The notes beneath the pieces were generated by a model. That model was not told the DNA's origin, made no database searches, and saw nothing but the letters and a program-made list of their open reading frames with translations. From Halichoerus grypus (lineage: Eukaryota > Chordata > Mammalia > Carnivora > Phocidae): DNA of 64,000 bases. The position numbers and the translations under genes are program-made. Position 1 is the first letter of the stretch, and each line of letters starts with the position of its first letter. Shown piece after piece: positions 12,250 to 22,755 of the stretch. The stretch is taken from positions 71,305,239-71,369,238 of the forward strand of contig NC_135712.1 of the NCBI RefSeq assembly GCF_964656455.1, in the 5' to 3' direction.

Positions 12250-12760
12250 TTCAGAATGATGCCTGAGAAATGTGCTAATTTAGTGTGTGCGTTGGGGGTG
12301 GGGGCTTGGGAGGGGGAAACAAGTCAAATGAGATCTTAGTTTGAATCGGCTGGCTTGTTTTGTCAGTGTTCAGCCCAGTATCTGGATAGGAACAAAGCCA
12401 AGATTATAGTGCAGTTATGTAAGATTTGGAGGGTAAGCCATTTCTCCTAAACCTGACTCATTACTGTATGTGTATTTCATCTAAAGTAGTAGTTTGGAAA
12501 TGTTTGAGTGGGAACCTCATGTGTTGGGAATATAGTTGGAGTCCATTAATAGTCAATAATAATCAGTCTATGATCTTAATGGACAGGGCACAATAAAAAG
12601 GAATTCTTACATTTAAAATAATCTGCACTGGAAATGTTTCTGGTAATACCAGCTCATCATAAGCCAAATGGTACAGATTTATATCGCCTGGAATTTTGAG
12701 ACATTACGCTAGTCATTTACGACGACAAGACACCGTGTCTTGCTCCTGAGATAAATTCCT
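12250..12760. other. G-rich tract followed by conserved-looking AT-rich non-coding DNA
   Basis: 12293-12316 has four G-runs separated by one to three bases (GGGGG T GGGGG CTT GGG A GGGGG), a G-quadruplex motif on the + strand. 12430-12720 is AT-rich unique DNA without frame or repeat, including 'ggcacaataaaaagg' (12587-12601). It resembles an enhancer-like conserved element. Confidence 0.4.
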
Positions 12761-15690
12761 GGTTCAGAGTGTCAGGACGTGGCGTGGGGAAGACAGTTCG
12801 GGTAGCAGAGGAGAGGTGAGCAAAGGACAATGACTAAGCTGGCAAATTTGAGCTTGTTAGGTGGCCTGAGACTGATCACCTCTCTCCGGGAGCTGCAAAG
12901 GGTTGGAGCTTGTGTTCCCGCTTCTCTGGGAGAGTCAGGTCCATTAGCTCTCTGGCCGCCTCGAGCTTAATTTGTTTTTTTTCCCAACACTAAGGAGGGG
13001 ATGGTGCATTCCAAAAGTTAGAGGACAGCTGAGGGAGATCCGTCCTCTTTATAGGATGTCATTAAGCATATGGTGCCTCAGGGGGATGGGGAAGGCCATT
13101 AATAGACTATAGCCAAGAGAGAGCTCAGCTCATAGAAAAGAAGGCAGTTGAGAGCGGTGGGCCAGATATGGGGACAGCTGCCAGGTAGAAACCCAAGCTT
13201 GGGAATCAAAGCCCCCGTCCAATTGTGGGTTTAAAGAGTTGTCATCTTTTGCATGTCTAAGGGCAAGAGTTAGGGATTGCTCTCAGGAAAGAGATGCATT
13301 AAACTCACACAGGACGAACACCCCCAAACCTTCAGTACCTAGGGCCATTTCTCTGGGGCTGATCCCAGGAGGGGTGTCTGGCTGCCCCCCAAGGAGCCCA
13401 GGCCTCAGTGTGAGGGTCCAGGCTCAATTACTCAGGGGGCTACCTGATCCCCCTTGTGCAGGGGCTAGAAGCTGACATTTAGGGCTTGAATAGTGCTCCT
13501 TTTACAAGTAAAGGACAACCTAGAGAAAGGACTAACTATGCTGGGTGCTTGACATTTTCAAACTGACTTTCTATTCAAAGAGATTCAGAAGATTAACTTT
13601 CACTCCCATCAGGCTCTGCCCCAGCCTCGGTGGAAAGGGAATCCCCACACCCACTGTGGTTCCTGAATGGCCCTCAGGCATGGCCTTGGCTTGGCCTGCT
13701 CTTCTTCCTCCCCCATGGTCTGTGTCTTTGGTGGGACAAGAAAGGCTTTGGCCGAGGCTTTTAGGCTGTGAATAAGCCAAGAGCATCGCGTCAGCGGTGT
13801 AAACCGAACACCAGAAAGATAAGGTGAGAAAGGGGCTGCATGATTGCAGACTGAGGCAGAACTTTATGAGACCGGAGCCTGGGGAGGTCCTGTTTCGCAT
13901 GGCCTTTGCCTGATGGCCATGGATTAAATACAAACACCTACCCACATTGCAGGCTGAATTCAACTCCTTTACCAAATAAGCAAATATCCATTCCTATATA
14001 TACAAGTAGACCTCTATCTGCCAATCTAAGATGGATCTCCTTCTGTAATCTCTGACCTGCTCCGGACAGGGCAAACCACCTCTCCTCTCTGCTCCCCCAG
14101 CAGTGCCTTCCATGAATGTAACGGAGCTTGTTGCCTTGAGCTGCGGTTGGCAGGGAAAGCAAATCTCCCAGGCTACAATGAACCAGGGTCTCACTTATCC
14201 TGCAACCTCAGCAGCGCAAGGCTCTTGGCAAATGTCTATTAAATGAATCTGTGTGTCCATGTAGTCCATCTACCACCTCTAATAAACACTGAAAGCCAAA
14301 GGACAGGAATGGAGTAATCAGGAAACAGAGAAAGAGGTATTAGGTGATAATGAAATAAAAATAAAGCATTCACAGCAAGTTAAATTCCCTCTCTCTCTCT
14401 CTCCCCATGACACCTCACTCCCCACATCTGCAAAGGAGGAAGTGCAGGGGACAGGCCTTGGCGGTTTCCCCTCCTATGAAATAAGCTTACGTTAAATGGC
14501 CTTTCAAGGTCCTTACGCCCCTGGCACCTTGTAATTTTATACATCTAACCCCATAATCCCCAGGCACTGGGGGAAAGTGAGTAGCTGCAGTTGGAGGGCC
14601 AGAGGACACAGCCCAGAATGCACTGGGCCTGCATTTACCCCCCAGCCCTCGGCCCTGGAGGACCCAAGTGAGGTTCAGCTTAAAAACACTTGGTGTCGCA
14701 AATGCCAGACCACAGCTGCACAAAATAGGAAAATTCTTGTTAGGAAATGACCACAGCCCCCTGGTGCTGTGGAAAACATTGCCTCAGACAAAAAAAGGAC
14801 TCTTCCAGTGGAAAAAAAAAAAAATCCTCAGTATTGTGCCAGCTAACGCTGCCGGCCCAGGCACTTCTCACCGAATCCTGCCTCCTGAGGTCCTCAGTGC
14901 TTTTCCACCTGACGCCGCCCCTAATGATAACCGAAGCCTCTCGCCTCTTCTGGCCCCAGCTGGGCCAGGGTTCACACTTGGGAGTCGTTCTCAAATTCAC
15001 CTTTGGGCTGCCCGGTGCGTAAATGCTTCCTCCAGAGGCAATCACAAAAGGCTCTCATTGGAACGGGTCTCAGAAATCATCTTGGGATCCTAACCGAATC
15101 CCCCGTCTGTGGAGAAACAGACGCGTCCCAGGCTGGGAAGGGCCTCGCTCAAGGTCACAAGGTGGGGGAGGGGGAGGAGTCCTGATGCCCACTTCTGGGT
15201 TCTTTCTATTTCCACGGTGCCTCCAGCCCTAGGGCCAAGTTCTCTGCTACCTTCTCGTGGCCGCTGTACCCAAACCAGCCAGACTGCCGACCAGCCAACC
15301 GCCCTGCCAGTGCTTCCTACGAGCTTGGGACAATGCACTCCGCTGCAAATAATGATTTTTTTTTTTTTTTTTACCGTCCCAAAGTGCAACAGCAAACACT
15401 CACCTTTTGGCACAGATCAGAGTTGGCCTGCATCTTTGAGTTTTCCTTCTATCTCTGGAACTGAAGCTTAGTGTTCCACTTATTCCTTGAAAGGCATCAA
15501 GAGTTGATTAGAAAGAGTTGCATGTTTTCGTGTGGGGCAGGGAGGCTTTGGTCTGGGTGGTGCTCAGACCGCGCAGGGAGCACGGGGGGTGCAGAGAGAC
15601 GGCTGACGGCCGGCCCGGCTCCCACAGCTACACCCCCTCTTCATGATGGTCCAAGGCTGGACCTAGGGGACCAACACAAAATATATCATC
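12761..15690. other. Unique sequence, moderately GC-rich
   Basis: About 2.9 kb with no clear transposon apart from a possible worn L2 3' end near 14215-14250 ('ggcaaatgtctattaaatgaatct'). There is a short (TC)n at 14388-14403, an A-run near 14810-14822 and a T-run near 15356-15372. The overlapping frames at 14668-15093 and 15109-15471 look like chance. Confidence 0.4.
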
Positions 15691-15766
15691 AATAGCTTTA
15701 AAAATACCTATATGCCTGAAATTATATTTTGAACATATTGGCTGAACTAAAGTGTATTATTAAAAT

Positions 15767-15951
15767 GAATTTCATCTGTTTCTTTTCCTCTAGCCACTAA
15801 AAACCCTACCATTACAAATGTGACTCACATCACATTTCTGTTGGATAGTCCTGATGGAGAGAAACCGCCGCTAACATTTGGGTGTATTTCCCCCATTTTG
15901 TGTGTGCCTGTATTTGAGGAGCCCGGCTCCTGGTTACAAACCTCCGGGTGA
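15767..15951 (+). other. Exon-like candidate: strong 3' splice-site motif and 51-codon open frame
   Basis: A pyrimidine tract 'tctgtttcttttcctctag' ends at 15793, a near-ideal splice acceptor. Behind it, the frame starting at 15796 is open for 51 codons to TGA at 15949-15951. The other two frames close within ten codons. No ATG is present, so it could only be an internal or terminal exon. I recognise no protein family in it, and no clear donor or poly(A) signal lies nearby. This may be chance. Confidence 0.2.
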
Positions 15952-16508
15952 TTTTTCCCCCGGCCTGACCCTGGGCACTTAGAGAGGCTTTAGCTGGCAG
16001 GCCCCCCCGGGAAGCCGGCCCTCCCCACCCCAGCCTTGGCAGGCCCCCTGTGCACTGCTGTCTCTGGAGGGAGCTGCGCTCTGGGCTCCGGCCCCCTGGC
16101 CAGCCGTACCCTTCACATATTTATATTCCTAGGTCTCTTTGTCCGAGGCCTGGAGCAGACATCTTTTTCTTGGGCCTCTGCAGAGACTTCCTTACAGAGG
16201 GAGGGGGGAGAGCCTTGAAGGCACTCTGCCCGCGGTGGCTCAGAACCCAGCCCTTTTCCCCTCCTAGCCCTCCTCCCACCCCAGGGACAATAAAACTGAC
16301 CGAGCCTTTTACTGGGGGCTCCCTCAGCCGTGAGGAGACCCCACGTCTGTGCTGATCCACCCGTGTACCCCTCTTAGGGGGGGTCAAAACATGAGGGAGT
16401 CAGCGTCTTCTCTGGTTTTTGCCTCTAGCTTCTACTATCACAGTGATTAAAGCCTTCACCATTACTTTCATTTGGGCTCATTGTTGCTTTAACCAGCTTT
16501 TCCCACTA
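15952..16508. other. GC-rich unique sequence
   Basis: Cytosine-rich DNA with several C/G runs (for example 15953-15962 and 16002-16030). CpG dinucleotides are few, so I do not call a CpG island. There is no recognisable repeat. An AATAAA at 16290-16295 has no transcript context. Confidence 0.4.
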
Positions 16509-16558
16509 TGTGTGTGTGTGTACGAGTGTGTGTGTGTGTGTGTACGAGTGTGTGTGCA
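16509..16558. repeat. (GT)n microsatellite with TACGAG interruptions
   Basis: TG dinucleotide tract broken twice by the same hexamer TACGAG, giving (TG)n-TACGAG-(TG)n-TACGAG-(TG)n. The repeated interruption suggests the tract itself expanded by duplication. Its 3' flank is the first copy of an 87-bp module that recurs at 17382. Confidence 0.9.
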
Positions 16559-16642
16559 CAAACATGCCTGTGTTACCATCTCAGTCCTTCCCAGAGCATG
16601 CTCCCTTCAATATTAGCCCTGGGTAGGAGCCCCCTGTGCCTC
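16556..16642 (+). repeat. 87-bp duplicated module, copy A
   Basis: Begins 'gcacaaacatgcctg' directly after a GT microsatellite and ends 'gccccctgtgcctc'. It aligns without gaps to 17382-17468, with 10 differences in 87 positions by hand count (about 88%). The homologous module starts at the same point relative to the GT tract in both places. Confidence 0.9.
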
Positions 16643-16714
16643 ACGTCTCTCAGCTCGGCTGAGCTCCTGACAGTATTTTTGAACACAAAATGGAAATCTT
16701 ACTGAAATACAATT

Positions 16715-17260
16715 TTCCATCTGTATCAGTCGGGGTCCCAAGGAGACAAACAGCACCGTCAACGTAGGATAAATCAAGGAGGTTTTGTTTATAAAGGGGC
16801 TAACTGCCAGCCAATGAAAGGTTGGAGTATGGGAGAACTACAAAGGCAGTTCAGAAACCCAGGGCTCACAACCCCAGATGGTTCCTGTTCTTGCAGCCTG
16901 TGGCCCTTGGCCCTCGGGCACAGGGGAGGGATAGGTGCTCGGCACCAGGAAAGAGAGAGTGTGCAGAGCTGGGATGCACTGAAAGGAAGGGAACATGACT
17001 AAGGCCATGTCACAGGGATGGAGCCAGGAGAATAAATCCCCGACAGCTCCCTCCTCCCCCTCTAACTACTGAGGCTCCTCATTGGCTGAAACCAATCTGC
17101 AGCCAGAGGAGGGTGAGCCCCTGTGGCTGAGTCCTCTCTCAGTGCAGATAGACAGTGAATCTGGGGGGGCAGATAGCTCTCTGGCACCCAGTCAGCCTGA
17201 TAACCTGATTCCTTCCTAATGTAACCAGTGGCCATGCTGGGCCCCCTACAGTGACTGAGT
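16715..17260. other. Probable ancient interspersed repeat, family unresolved
   Basis: 'ctgtatcagtcggggtccca' (16721-16740), 'tttgtttataaaggggctaac' (16784-16804) and 'cctcattggctgaaaccaat' (17077-17096) recall blocks of an old mammalian LINE or LTR tail that I have seen in other genomes, but I cannot name it securely. No coding potential is visible. It fills most of the gap between the two 87-bp modules. Confidence 0.3.
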
Positions 17261-17337
17261 GGACTACAGGGCACCCCACCCCAATCCCTCAATCCCATCT
17301 GGGTTTCAAGCCTGGGGTAAATTCAGAGTGTTTGTTG

Positions 17338-17340
<3 letters not shown>

Positions 17341-17380
<40 letters not shown>

Positions 17381-17385
17381 CGCAC
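17341..17385. repeat. (TG)n(CG)n microsatellite, Z-DNA-prone
   Basis: About sixteen TG units pass directly into a CG run ending 'cgcac'. The whole 45 bp is alternating purine-pyrimidine, the composition most prone to left-handed DNA. Its 3' neighbour is module copy B. Confidence 0.95.
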
Positions 17386-17468
17386 AATCATGCCTGTGCT
17401 ATCATCTCAGTCCCTTCCAGAACATACGTCCTTCAATATTAGCCCTGAGTAGGAGCCCCCTGTGCCTC
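17382..17468 (+). repeat. 87-bp duplicated module, copy B
   Basis: Second copy of the module at 16556-16642, in the same orientation and again directly 3' of a GT tract. Sequence beyond 17468 shows only weak possible similarity to the region after copy A. The spacing between module starts is 826 bp. Confidence 0.9.
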
Positions 17469-17890
17469 TGTGCCTCTAGCCTTGCAGAGGTGACCCACAG
17501 TGCAGCTGGTGGCCCAGTTCCTTTGAACCCTGCCCTGGTTCCTGCCTCTCCTCCCTTGACCTCGTCCCACACGTCCCCACCCACCCCACCCCACTGCAGC
17601 ACTGTTTCTCTTTGCTGGCCGACCACGAGTGCCTGGTGCCCTTCTAGATACCAGCAGGCCAGTGAGAGGGGCTTCTGGGCAGGGCAGGGAGCTCCTCCTA
17701 GGCTAAGACGTTCAGACCTAAGTGAATTCCCCTGGCTCAGCAGGTAGACCTCCCCACTCTCTGACTAAATCTTCAATTGTCCAAGTTTGCTGGGAAATTA
17801 GATGAAGAAACTGCCCAGGTTAAACAATCCTGGAGTGGAGGGCTTGGGGATGTGGCAGGGAGAGGATTGCACATGAGGAGACAGAGTTGA
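17469..17890. other. Unique sequence, nothing recognised
   Basis: About 420 bp of ordinary sequence, C-rich around 17520-17600. No repeat or exon signal is visible. Confidence 0.4.
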
Positions 17891-17900
17891 CCCTCCTCTT

Positions 17901-18102
17901 TTCAAGGTTTATTTATTTATTTATTTGAGAGCGAGCGAGCACGGGGGTGGGGGGGGAGAGGCAGAAGGAAAGAATCTCAAGCAGACTACCCATTGAGTGT
18001 GGAGTCCGATGCAGGGCTCGATCTCACGACCTTGAGATCCTGACCTGAGCTGAAATCAGGAGTCGGACATCCAACCGACTGAGCCACCCAGGCACGGCAC
18101 CA
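17901..18102 (-). mobile_element. SINEC, full length, minus strand
   Basis: Reads in reverse from the T-rich tail 'tttatttatttatttatttgagag' to 'ccaaccgactgagccacccaggc', the reverse complement of the tRNA-like head. Flanks 17891-17900 and 18103-18112 match at 9 of 10 positions (ccctcctctt / ccatcctctt), a slightly worn duplication. Several differences from consensus suggest moderate age. Confidence 0.93.
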
Positions 18103-18112
18103 CCATCCTCTT

Positions 18113-18639
18113 CTATCATCTGTACATGAAGCCAAGGGATGCTGACCTGAGCCTGGCAAGGATTTCCAGGGTCAGCTGGGGGAGCTGTGCTCAGGCTGAG
18201 GGACAGAGAGGCTTATTTGAAAAGGAAGAAGGAGCCCAAGAGAGGACTGGAGAAATCACTGCGAGAAGGTAATGCCACGGCAGGGATGTGGTAAACGGAA
18301 GGGAGTCATTTTATAGAACAGGAAACAATCTGTCGCAGGGATTATTATACCCCCAGGGGAAGAAAAGACCATTTAATTTGCGGGAGAGGACAATTCGAAT
18401 GGAAACTGATGAGTATGCCATCAGAAGGAGCATTCGTTCTGTGTTCATCAAGGCCCTGCGAATGCAGGGGACCCGTACCCTACCAGGGGCAAGCCCCAGG
18501 GGCATGGAAGGCTTCCTGGCCGGGAGGAAGGTGACTGAGCAGCAGGGATGTCCTTTCAGCACCGCGCCTGGCACAAAGTGAGGGCCTGGCACGCCTACGC
18601 CGAACCGGCTGTCGGCAGCGTCTGCCCCAGTCACCGGTA
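18113..18639. other. Unique sequence, nothing recognised
   Basis: About 530 bp. CpGs cluster mildly near 18560-18640, but the stretch is too short and sparse to call an island. Open frames on both strands look like chance. Confidence 0.4.
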
Positions 18640-18920
18640 TCCATCTCAGCCACATCATTCACTTGTCCCACAAATGTTTAGTGGCGCCCCTTGCTCTGTG
18701 CTGAGTGTAGCGCTAGGCACTGAGAGAGGTGAAAGAGAAACAAGTCAGGGCTTTCACCCGCAGGGACCGAAGAAGAGTGTGGCGAAGGAGCGCATCAATG
18801 AATGCATTTCCAAGGGTCCAATGCCACAGGGGCCGTGACAGGGAAGTGCGAGGTCTGACGGTGTGAGGGTTTGAAGGGAGTTGAGGAAGACTTCACTTGG
18901 AAGTGGAGGGCTGAGGAAAA
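18640..18920. other. Probable old LINE-type repeat fragment
   Basis: 'ttcacttgtcccacaaatgttta' (18659-18681) followed by 'gtgctgagtgtagcgctaggcactgag' (18698-18724) and 'gggctttcacccgcaggga' follows the order of a widespread old mammalian repeat (CATTCAACAAATATT...GCCAGGCACTG...GAGCTTAC). I cannot name the family with certainty. Confidence 0.4.
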
Positions 18921-19380
18921 GGAGCAGGGACAGAGAGGAGGAAGAACTTATCAGGCAGGTGCTCGGCAAGTATTTTTTGACCCTATTGCAATAAAAATGG
19001 AATGCATAAATCATAAAGATTACTAATCTGTGTTGCAAATCCTGTCATGATAGAGTTTTTCTCTTGGATTTACCTAGTAAGGGGGGATTGGCGTGTTTGG
19101 TCTTCCATGGATAAGGATGAGGGTCAGTGGGATCCCTTTGGGTTCCCACCTCCTCCCAGGGCTGGCACTCGGACAGCTGCCAATGAGGGTACAGACCTGA
19201 GGAATCGCTAAGGGTAAGAAAGTTGCAAAATGATCCCCAGGTGAGGATCCAAGTTTCCAAGCCACCATGACTAAGAACCTGCCAATGGGGAGAGCCTTCC
19301 CTGGTGAGAACCTGAGAAGCTGGTCCATTTGGACCACGAGACTTGAGGGACCATTCAGTTGAGAGGCCTTTGCTTCTGTC

Positions 19381-19455
19381 TCCCTGGTTCAGCTGCTCCC
19401 TCCCTGGTTCAGCTGCTCCCTCCCTGGTTCAGCTGCTCCCTCCCTGGTTCAGCTT
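19381..19455 (+). repeat. 20-bp minisatellite, 3.75 near-perfect copies
   Basis: Unit 'tccctggttcagctgctccc' starts at 19381, 19401, 19421 and 19441. The first three copies are identical and the last runs 15 bases before diverging. The lack of mutations between copies points to recent expansion. Surrounding sequence is unique. Confidence 0.95.
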
Positions 19456-19989
19456 TGCCTCCTGCACTTGGGAAGCCTGCCCCCGCCCATTCCATTCCAT
19501 CCTAAGGGAATTCGCTTCCCAGATTTTTGGCAAAACGCCTTCTCCTCTGGCAGACCAAATAGGGCTCCAGGTCCTACTTCTATTAAGCCCAGGGGAGTCT
19601 GGACACGACAGAAATAATAGCCTCTAAAAAGCAGGTCCTTTTCTTAGCTTGGAAAGCTACCCTTCTCTTCCCCACAGGACTGGGCCCTCTGGCCTCTTCA
19701 CTGTCTATCACTAAGAGCCTCGTTCTGGAATCTGCTCTCCCAGCCACAGGCTTAAGATAACCAGTAACCTCCAGCAGAAAGAACGTAAAACTACAGGATG
19801 CACATAGATGCCATCGCCATGAGACTGATTGGGAATGTGCCCCATTTCCAAGCGGCCCCCACCGTGTGCACACGACACACAGCTGATGGCCTGTGGTGGC
19901 TTCGGCAGGACTGAGGACACAGAAGGAGGCTCTGTAAAGAGCCAAAGCAGCAGCAAGAATGTGAGAAGTCGGATGACCTCATCCAGGGC
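19456..19989. other. Unique sequence, nothing recognised
   Basis: About 530 bp without repeats. Minus-strand frames around 19583-19982 overlap in three registers and show no domain I recognise. Confidence 0.4.
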
Positions 19990-20105
19990 TTATCTCTGCG
20001 TCATCAAACAATTGTCTATGTCTTATTCGCCTCTGTATGCCCTGGGTGGTTCCTGGCACATGCAAGACCTCAGCATTTTATTTGTTGGATGAGCAAATGA
20101 GTATG
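19990..20105 (+). mobile_element. L2 LINE 3' end fragment
   Basis: 'ctctgtatgccctgggtggttcctggcacatgc' (20031-20063) then 'cagcattttatttgttggatgagcaaatgag' (20071-20101) matches the L2 3' end pattern (CCAG...CCTGGCACA...TTTGTTGAATGAATGA). Confidence 0.6.
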
Positions 20106-20828
20106 TGAATACTTAGACTGACTGGTCTCCAGCTGCCTGAGGTTTTTGAGGTCATAAAGACCCAGGCATTGAATATTTAAATACATGTGTAAGTATATAG
20201 AAATCACAGATTTCCTTGTCATTGGCACCATAGGAAACTATGCTCTGTTGGTCAGAGACAAGAAAAAAAAAATCTCTGGTGCTTGTTGATAATCATGAGA
20301 TGAATGTGTGTGTTGCTAAGGACAGGGAAGAAAATAAAATTATTTGAAAAATGGAACATTTCACGTTTTAACTAGTTTTCTTTATGAGGACTCCCCTAAT
20401 CAGGACTCTGCTAATCAGGTCCCTTGAAGTGGACCCCATCCCTTGCAGGTCACATCACCCATCAATCAGTCTTCAGGGTCTGCTCTGAGTTTATAGGGAT
20501 ACTCCTGCTCTCAAGAGGTTGGTGTCTACTTGTCCAGCTCTGCAGATGTCAGGGCCTTGTGCAGGAATGATGACAGCATTTAATTGCCTGGCTCTTTCCC
20601 CAAAGGGAAGAGCATCCTAATTGTCCCCCAGACTCTTGCTGTCCCTCTCAGGGATGATGACATGCATCAGGTCATTCCATAATGAGGGCTAGACCCACTG
20701 CAGAAAAGGTGGAACCCATGGCTCAGCATTGGCCAATGGAATCGTCATTCCACTTCTATCTTAGTGGGGGCCATAGGCGCTGGACAAGGAGGTAGGCACC
20801 TAGAGCCAGATAATAAAGGTGCTGATTT
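20106..20828. other. Unique sequence with a small tandem duplication at 20391-20420
   Basis: Mostly featureless. At about 20391-20420 a 15-bp unit ('actcccctaatcagg' / 'actctgctaatcagg') occurs twice in tandem with two mismatches. Each unit carries a TAAT homeodomain-type core. Confidence 0.4.
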
Positions 20829-20970
20829 AGGGTTTCCTGGCTGGCTCAGTTGGTTAAGAATCTGCCTTTTGCTCAGGTCATGACCCTAGAGCCCTGGGAT
20901 GGAGCCCTGAATCAGGCTCCCTGCTCGGCAGGAGTCTACTTCTCCCTCTCCCACTGACCCTCCCCCCACA
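20829..20970 (+). mobile_element. SINEC, 3'-truncated
   Basis: Head 'ctggctggctcagttggtta' and body 'ctccctgctcggcaggagtctac' are clear, but the AATAAA tail is missing and no target-site duplication is visible. Several changes from consensus suggest it is older than the other SINEC copies here. Confidence 0.85.
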
Positions 20971-21660
20971 TTGGAAAAGGCTCTTCCATCTTCCAAATCA
21001 CAAACTTTCCCTAAACACTGACATGAAGCTGTTTATATTTCATCTTTTGCTGGCCAGATTTGGAGACGAACACCAGATTATAAACCTTCTTCCCTTTCAT
21101 GTGGTATTGGGGTGGGAGGCGAATCATAGAAACACACACAGATAGACGCAGCCATGATGAATTAGTCTTTCTGTGAGGCATTTGACCATATGCATTAAAT
21201 TAACTGGAAATCAGCAGTCAGCCTTAATATCTGTTTATACCCAAGTGGAGAAAGTCAGACTCTTAAGTTTCTGTTTTTCTGACATTTTAATAGCATGAAG
21301 TAAAAAATCCAACAATGAGAGACAACAAATGCTTTGTTTGTTTTGTCTAGGGGGTGGGGGAGCGGGGAATAAAATTATATCTCATACCCCTGTCATTAAT
21401 AGATTTTAGTGGAATGGCCAGGCCAGAGAGTATCCCATTACATGGAAAGAAGCAGACTGGGTTTCCAGTTTATTACTAACTGAGGAATCAACTTCATGGT
21501 TTGGATTGACGTTTTCTTTTTCTTTCTTTTTTTTCTTTTCTCCTTTAATGAAAATGAAAGTCCTTTGTGCACAATCCCTCTAAACGTTTAGAATAATCTA
21601 ATTGTTCTTAAATCACATGATTCCTGTGGGGACACACGAAGGGCACTTAAACCCATAATC
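20971..21660. other. AT-rich unique sequence
   Basis: No transposon recognised. There is a polypyrimidine tract at 21511-21545 and a palindromic 'taaacgttta' at 21582-21591. The stretch 21560-21720 looks like conserved regulatory DNA by composition only. Confidence 0.35.
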
Positions 21661-21666
21661 CTAGGC

Positions 21667-21676
21667 TATAAAAAGG
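21667..21676 (+). promoter_or_regulatory. TATA-box-like motif
   Basis: TATAAAAAGG is a good match to a metazoan TATA box. If used, transcription would start near 21697. An open frame runs from about 21798 to 22187 downstream, but its first in-frame ATG is at 21930 and no gene family is recognised. Such motifs occur by chance, so support is weak. Confidence 0.2.
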
Positions 21677-21969
21677 GTCCAGGGCGACTGATCAAAGGTG
21701 AACTGGCCATTTACAAGCCCTCCTTTCAAGGCCCTTTCCCATGTTCCTGACAGTTTTATAGAAGTCTTTCTCTTTTGCTCCAACTCAGATCAAAGATTTG
21801 GATGCAAAGGGTCTCCCCACCCCCCACCTGGCTCGGAAGGAAGGGATTACCCCAGGAATTAAAAACCTCAGTGAAGTGGGTTTACCCACCTCTCTGGGGG
21901 GTAAAGGGGAGGTCTGGAGCCTTTTCTGGATGACAAGAGCAAAGTCAAACAGGAGGCAGGATAATTTAA

Positions 21970-22187
21970 GGTGCTTTCTCTCTGTTCTTGCAGCAGAGGA
22001 GATAAATTTTCTGTCTTCTAGCCTTCAAAGAGAAATTCTTTCATCTTCTGTACAGTTTCAGTTAATATCTACAAGTTGCGAGAATCATGTTTATTTACTG
22101 GCCAATGACCTTCACTTCACTCCCACGCATGATGAACCCAAGCAACAGTCCCCACCAAAGGCATTGGAATCTCCCCCTAAACCCTGA
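21970..22187 (+). other. Exon-like candidate: acceptor motif with open frame
   Basis: A pyrimidine tract 'tgctttctctctgttcttgcag' ends at 21993, and the frame through 'gaggagataaat' stays open to TGA at 22185-22187, about 64 codons. The same frame continues upstream without a stop to about 21798, so the open stretch does not depend on the splice site. The deduced peptide is not one I recognise. It could be chance or a lineage-specific transcript. Confidence 0.18.
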
Positions 22188-22609
22188 GTCTGGGATATCA
22201 GGGAGCAGAGAGGGATGTGGGAAGAAGCTGCAGGGTGTGTTGAATCAATTCAGGCCACAGTCTCGTTCATTTGGCAATTTGTTTTCAATGCCCCCCACAC
22301 ACACTTTCCTGGGTACACCTGGAGCTGCTTTAGGTCTTAGTGGTCAAGGTAAATGTCCTGGGAATGTTGCTTTGAGAGCTGAAACTGCCTCCGTCCCTGG
22401 GGACTCAGCACGTACTCCTGTAAAGAGACACCAAGAAGTGGAGTGCAGGAGCACCATGAAGCTCTTGCTCTGGGAACTACTGAGCCCACTTCCCACGCTC
22501 CTATTCAGCCTTGACCCAGCACACCCGGGTTTGGTAGGGCCGACCCTCCTGACAAGGGTGTTGACAGGGGTGGAAACCCAGGTTCCCAAGGTCATGGAGA
22601 TAATTTTGT
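22188..22609. other. Unique sequence, nothing recognised
   Basis: The 178-codon frame from 22087 to 22623 runs through here. It has no recognisable domain and its codon choice looks random, so I treat it as chance. Confidence 0.4.
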
Positions 22610-22755
22610 TTAAAGAGACTTGAAAGGTCATCTGAGACCCCCTGCCGTATAGAGGGATCCTACAGAGGAGCGGGCTGCACCTAGAGTCTCTTACCCAAGG
22701 CAGATCCTGAAGCCAGGTCTCCCGCCTCTAGCTTCACTGCTCCCTCTCCTTGCCG
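22610..22755 (-). mobile_element. MIR-like SINE fragment
   Basis: 'aaaggtcatctgagacccc' (22623-22641), 'tacagaggagcgggctgcacc' and 'cttacccaaggcagatcctgaagccaggtctcccg' (22691-22725) follow the reverse-complement MIR pattern (GTCATCTAGTCCAACCCC...ACAGATGAGG...TGCCCAAGGTCAC...CCAGGTCTCC). It is diverged. Confidence 0.5.

Noticed and set aside
15952..16500. Possible CpG island
   Set aside because: GC-rich, but CpG dinucleotides are sparse by eye. The same holds for 36050-36200, 44540-44720 and 60780-61150.
22087..22623. 178-codon open frame on the + strand
   Set aside because: No domain, random-looking composition, and its end runs into an MIR-like region. Treated as chance.
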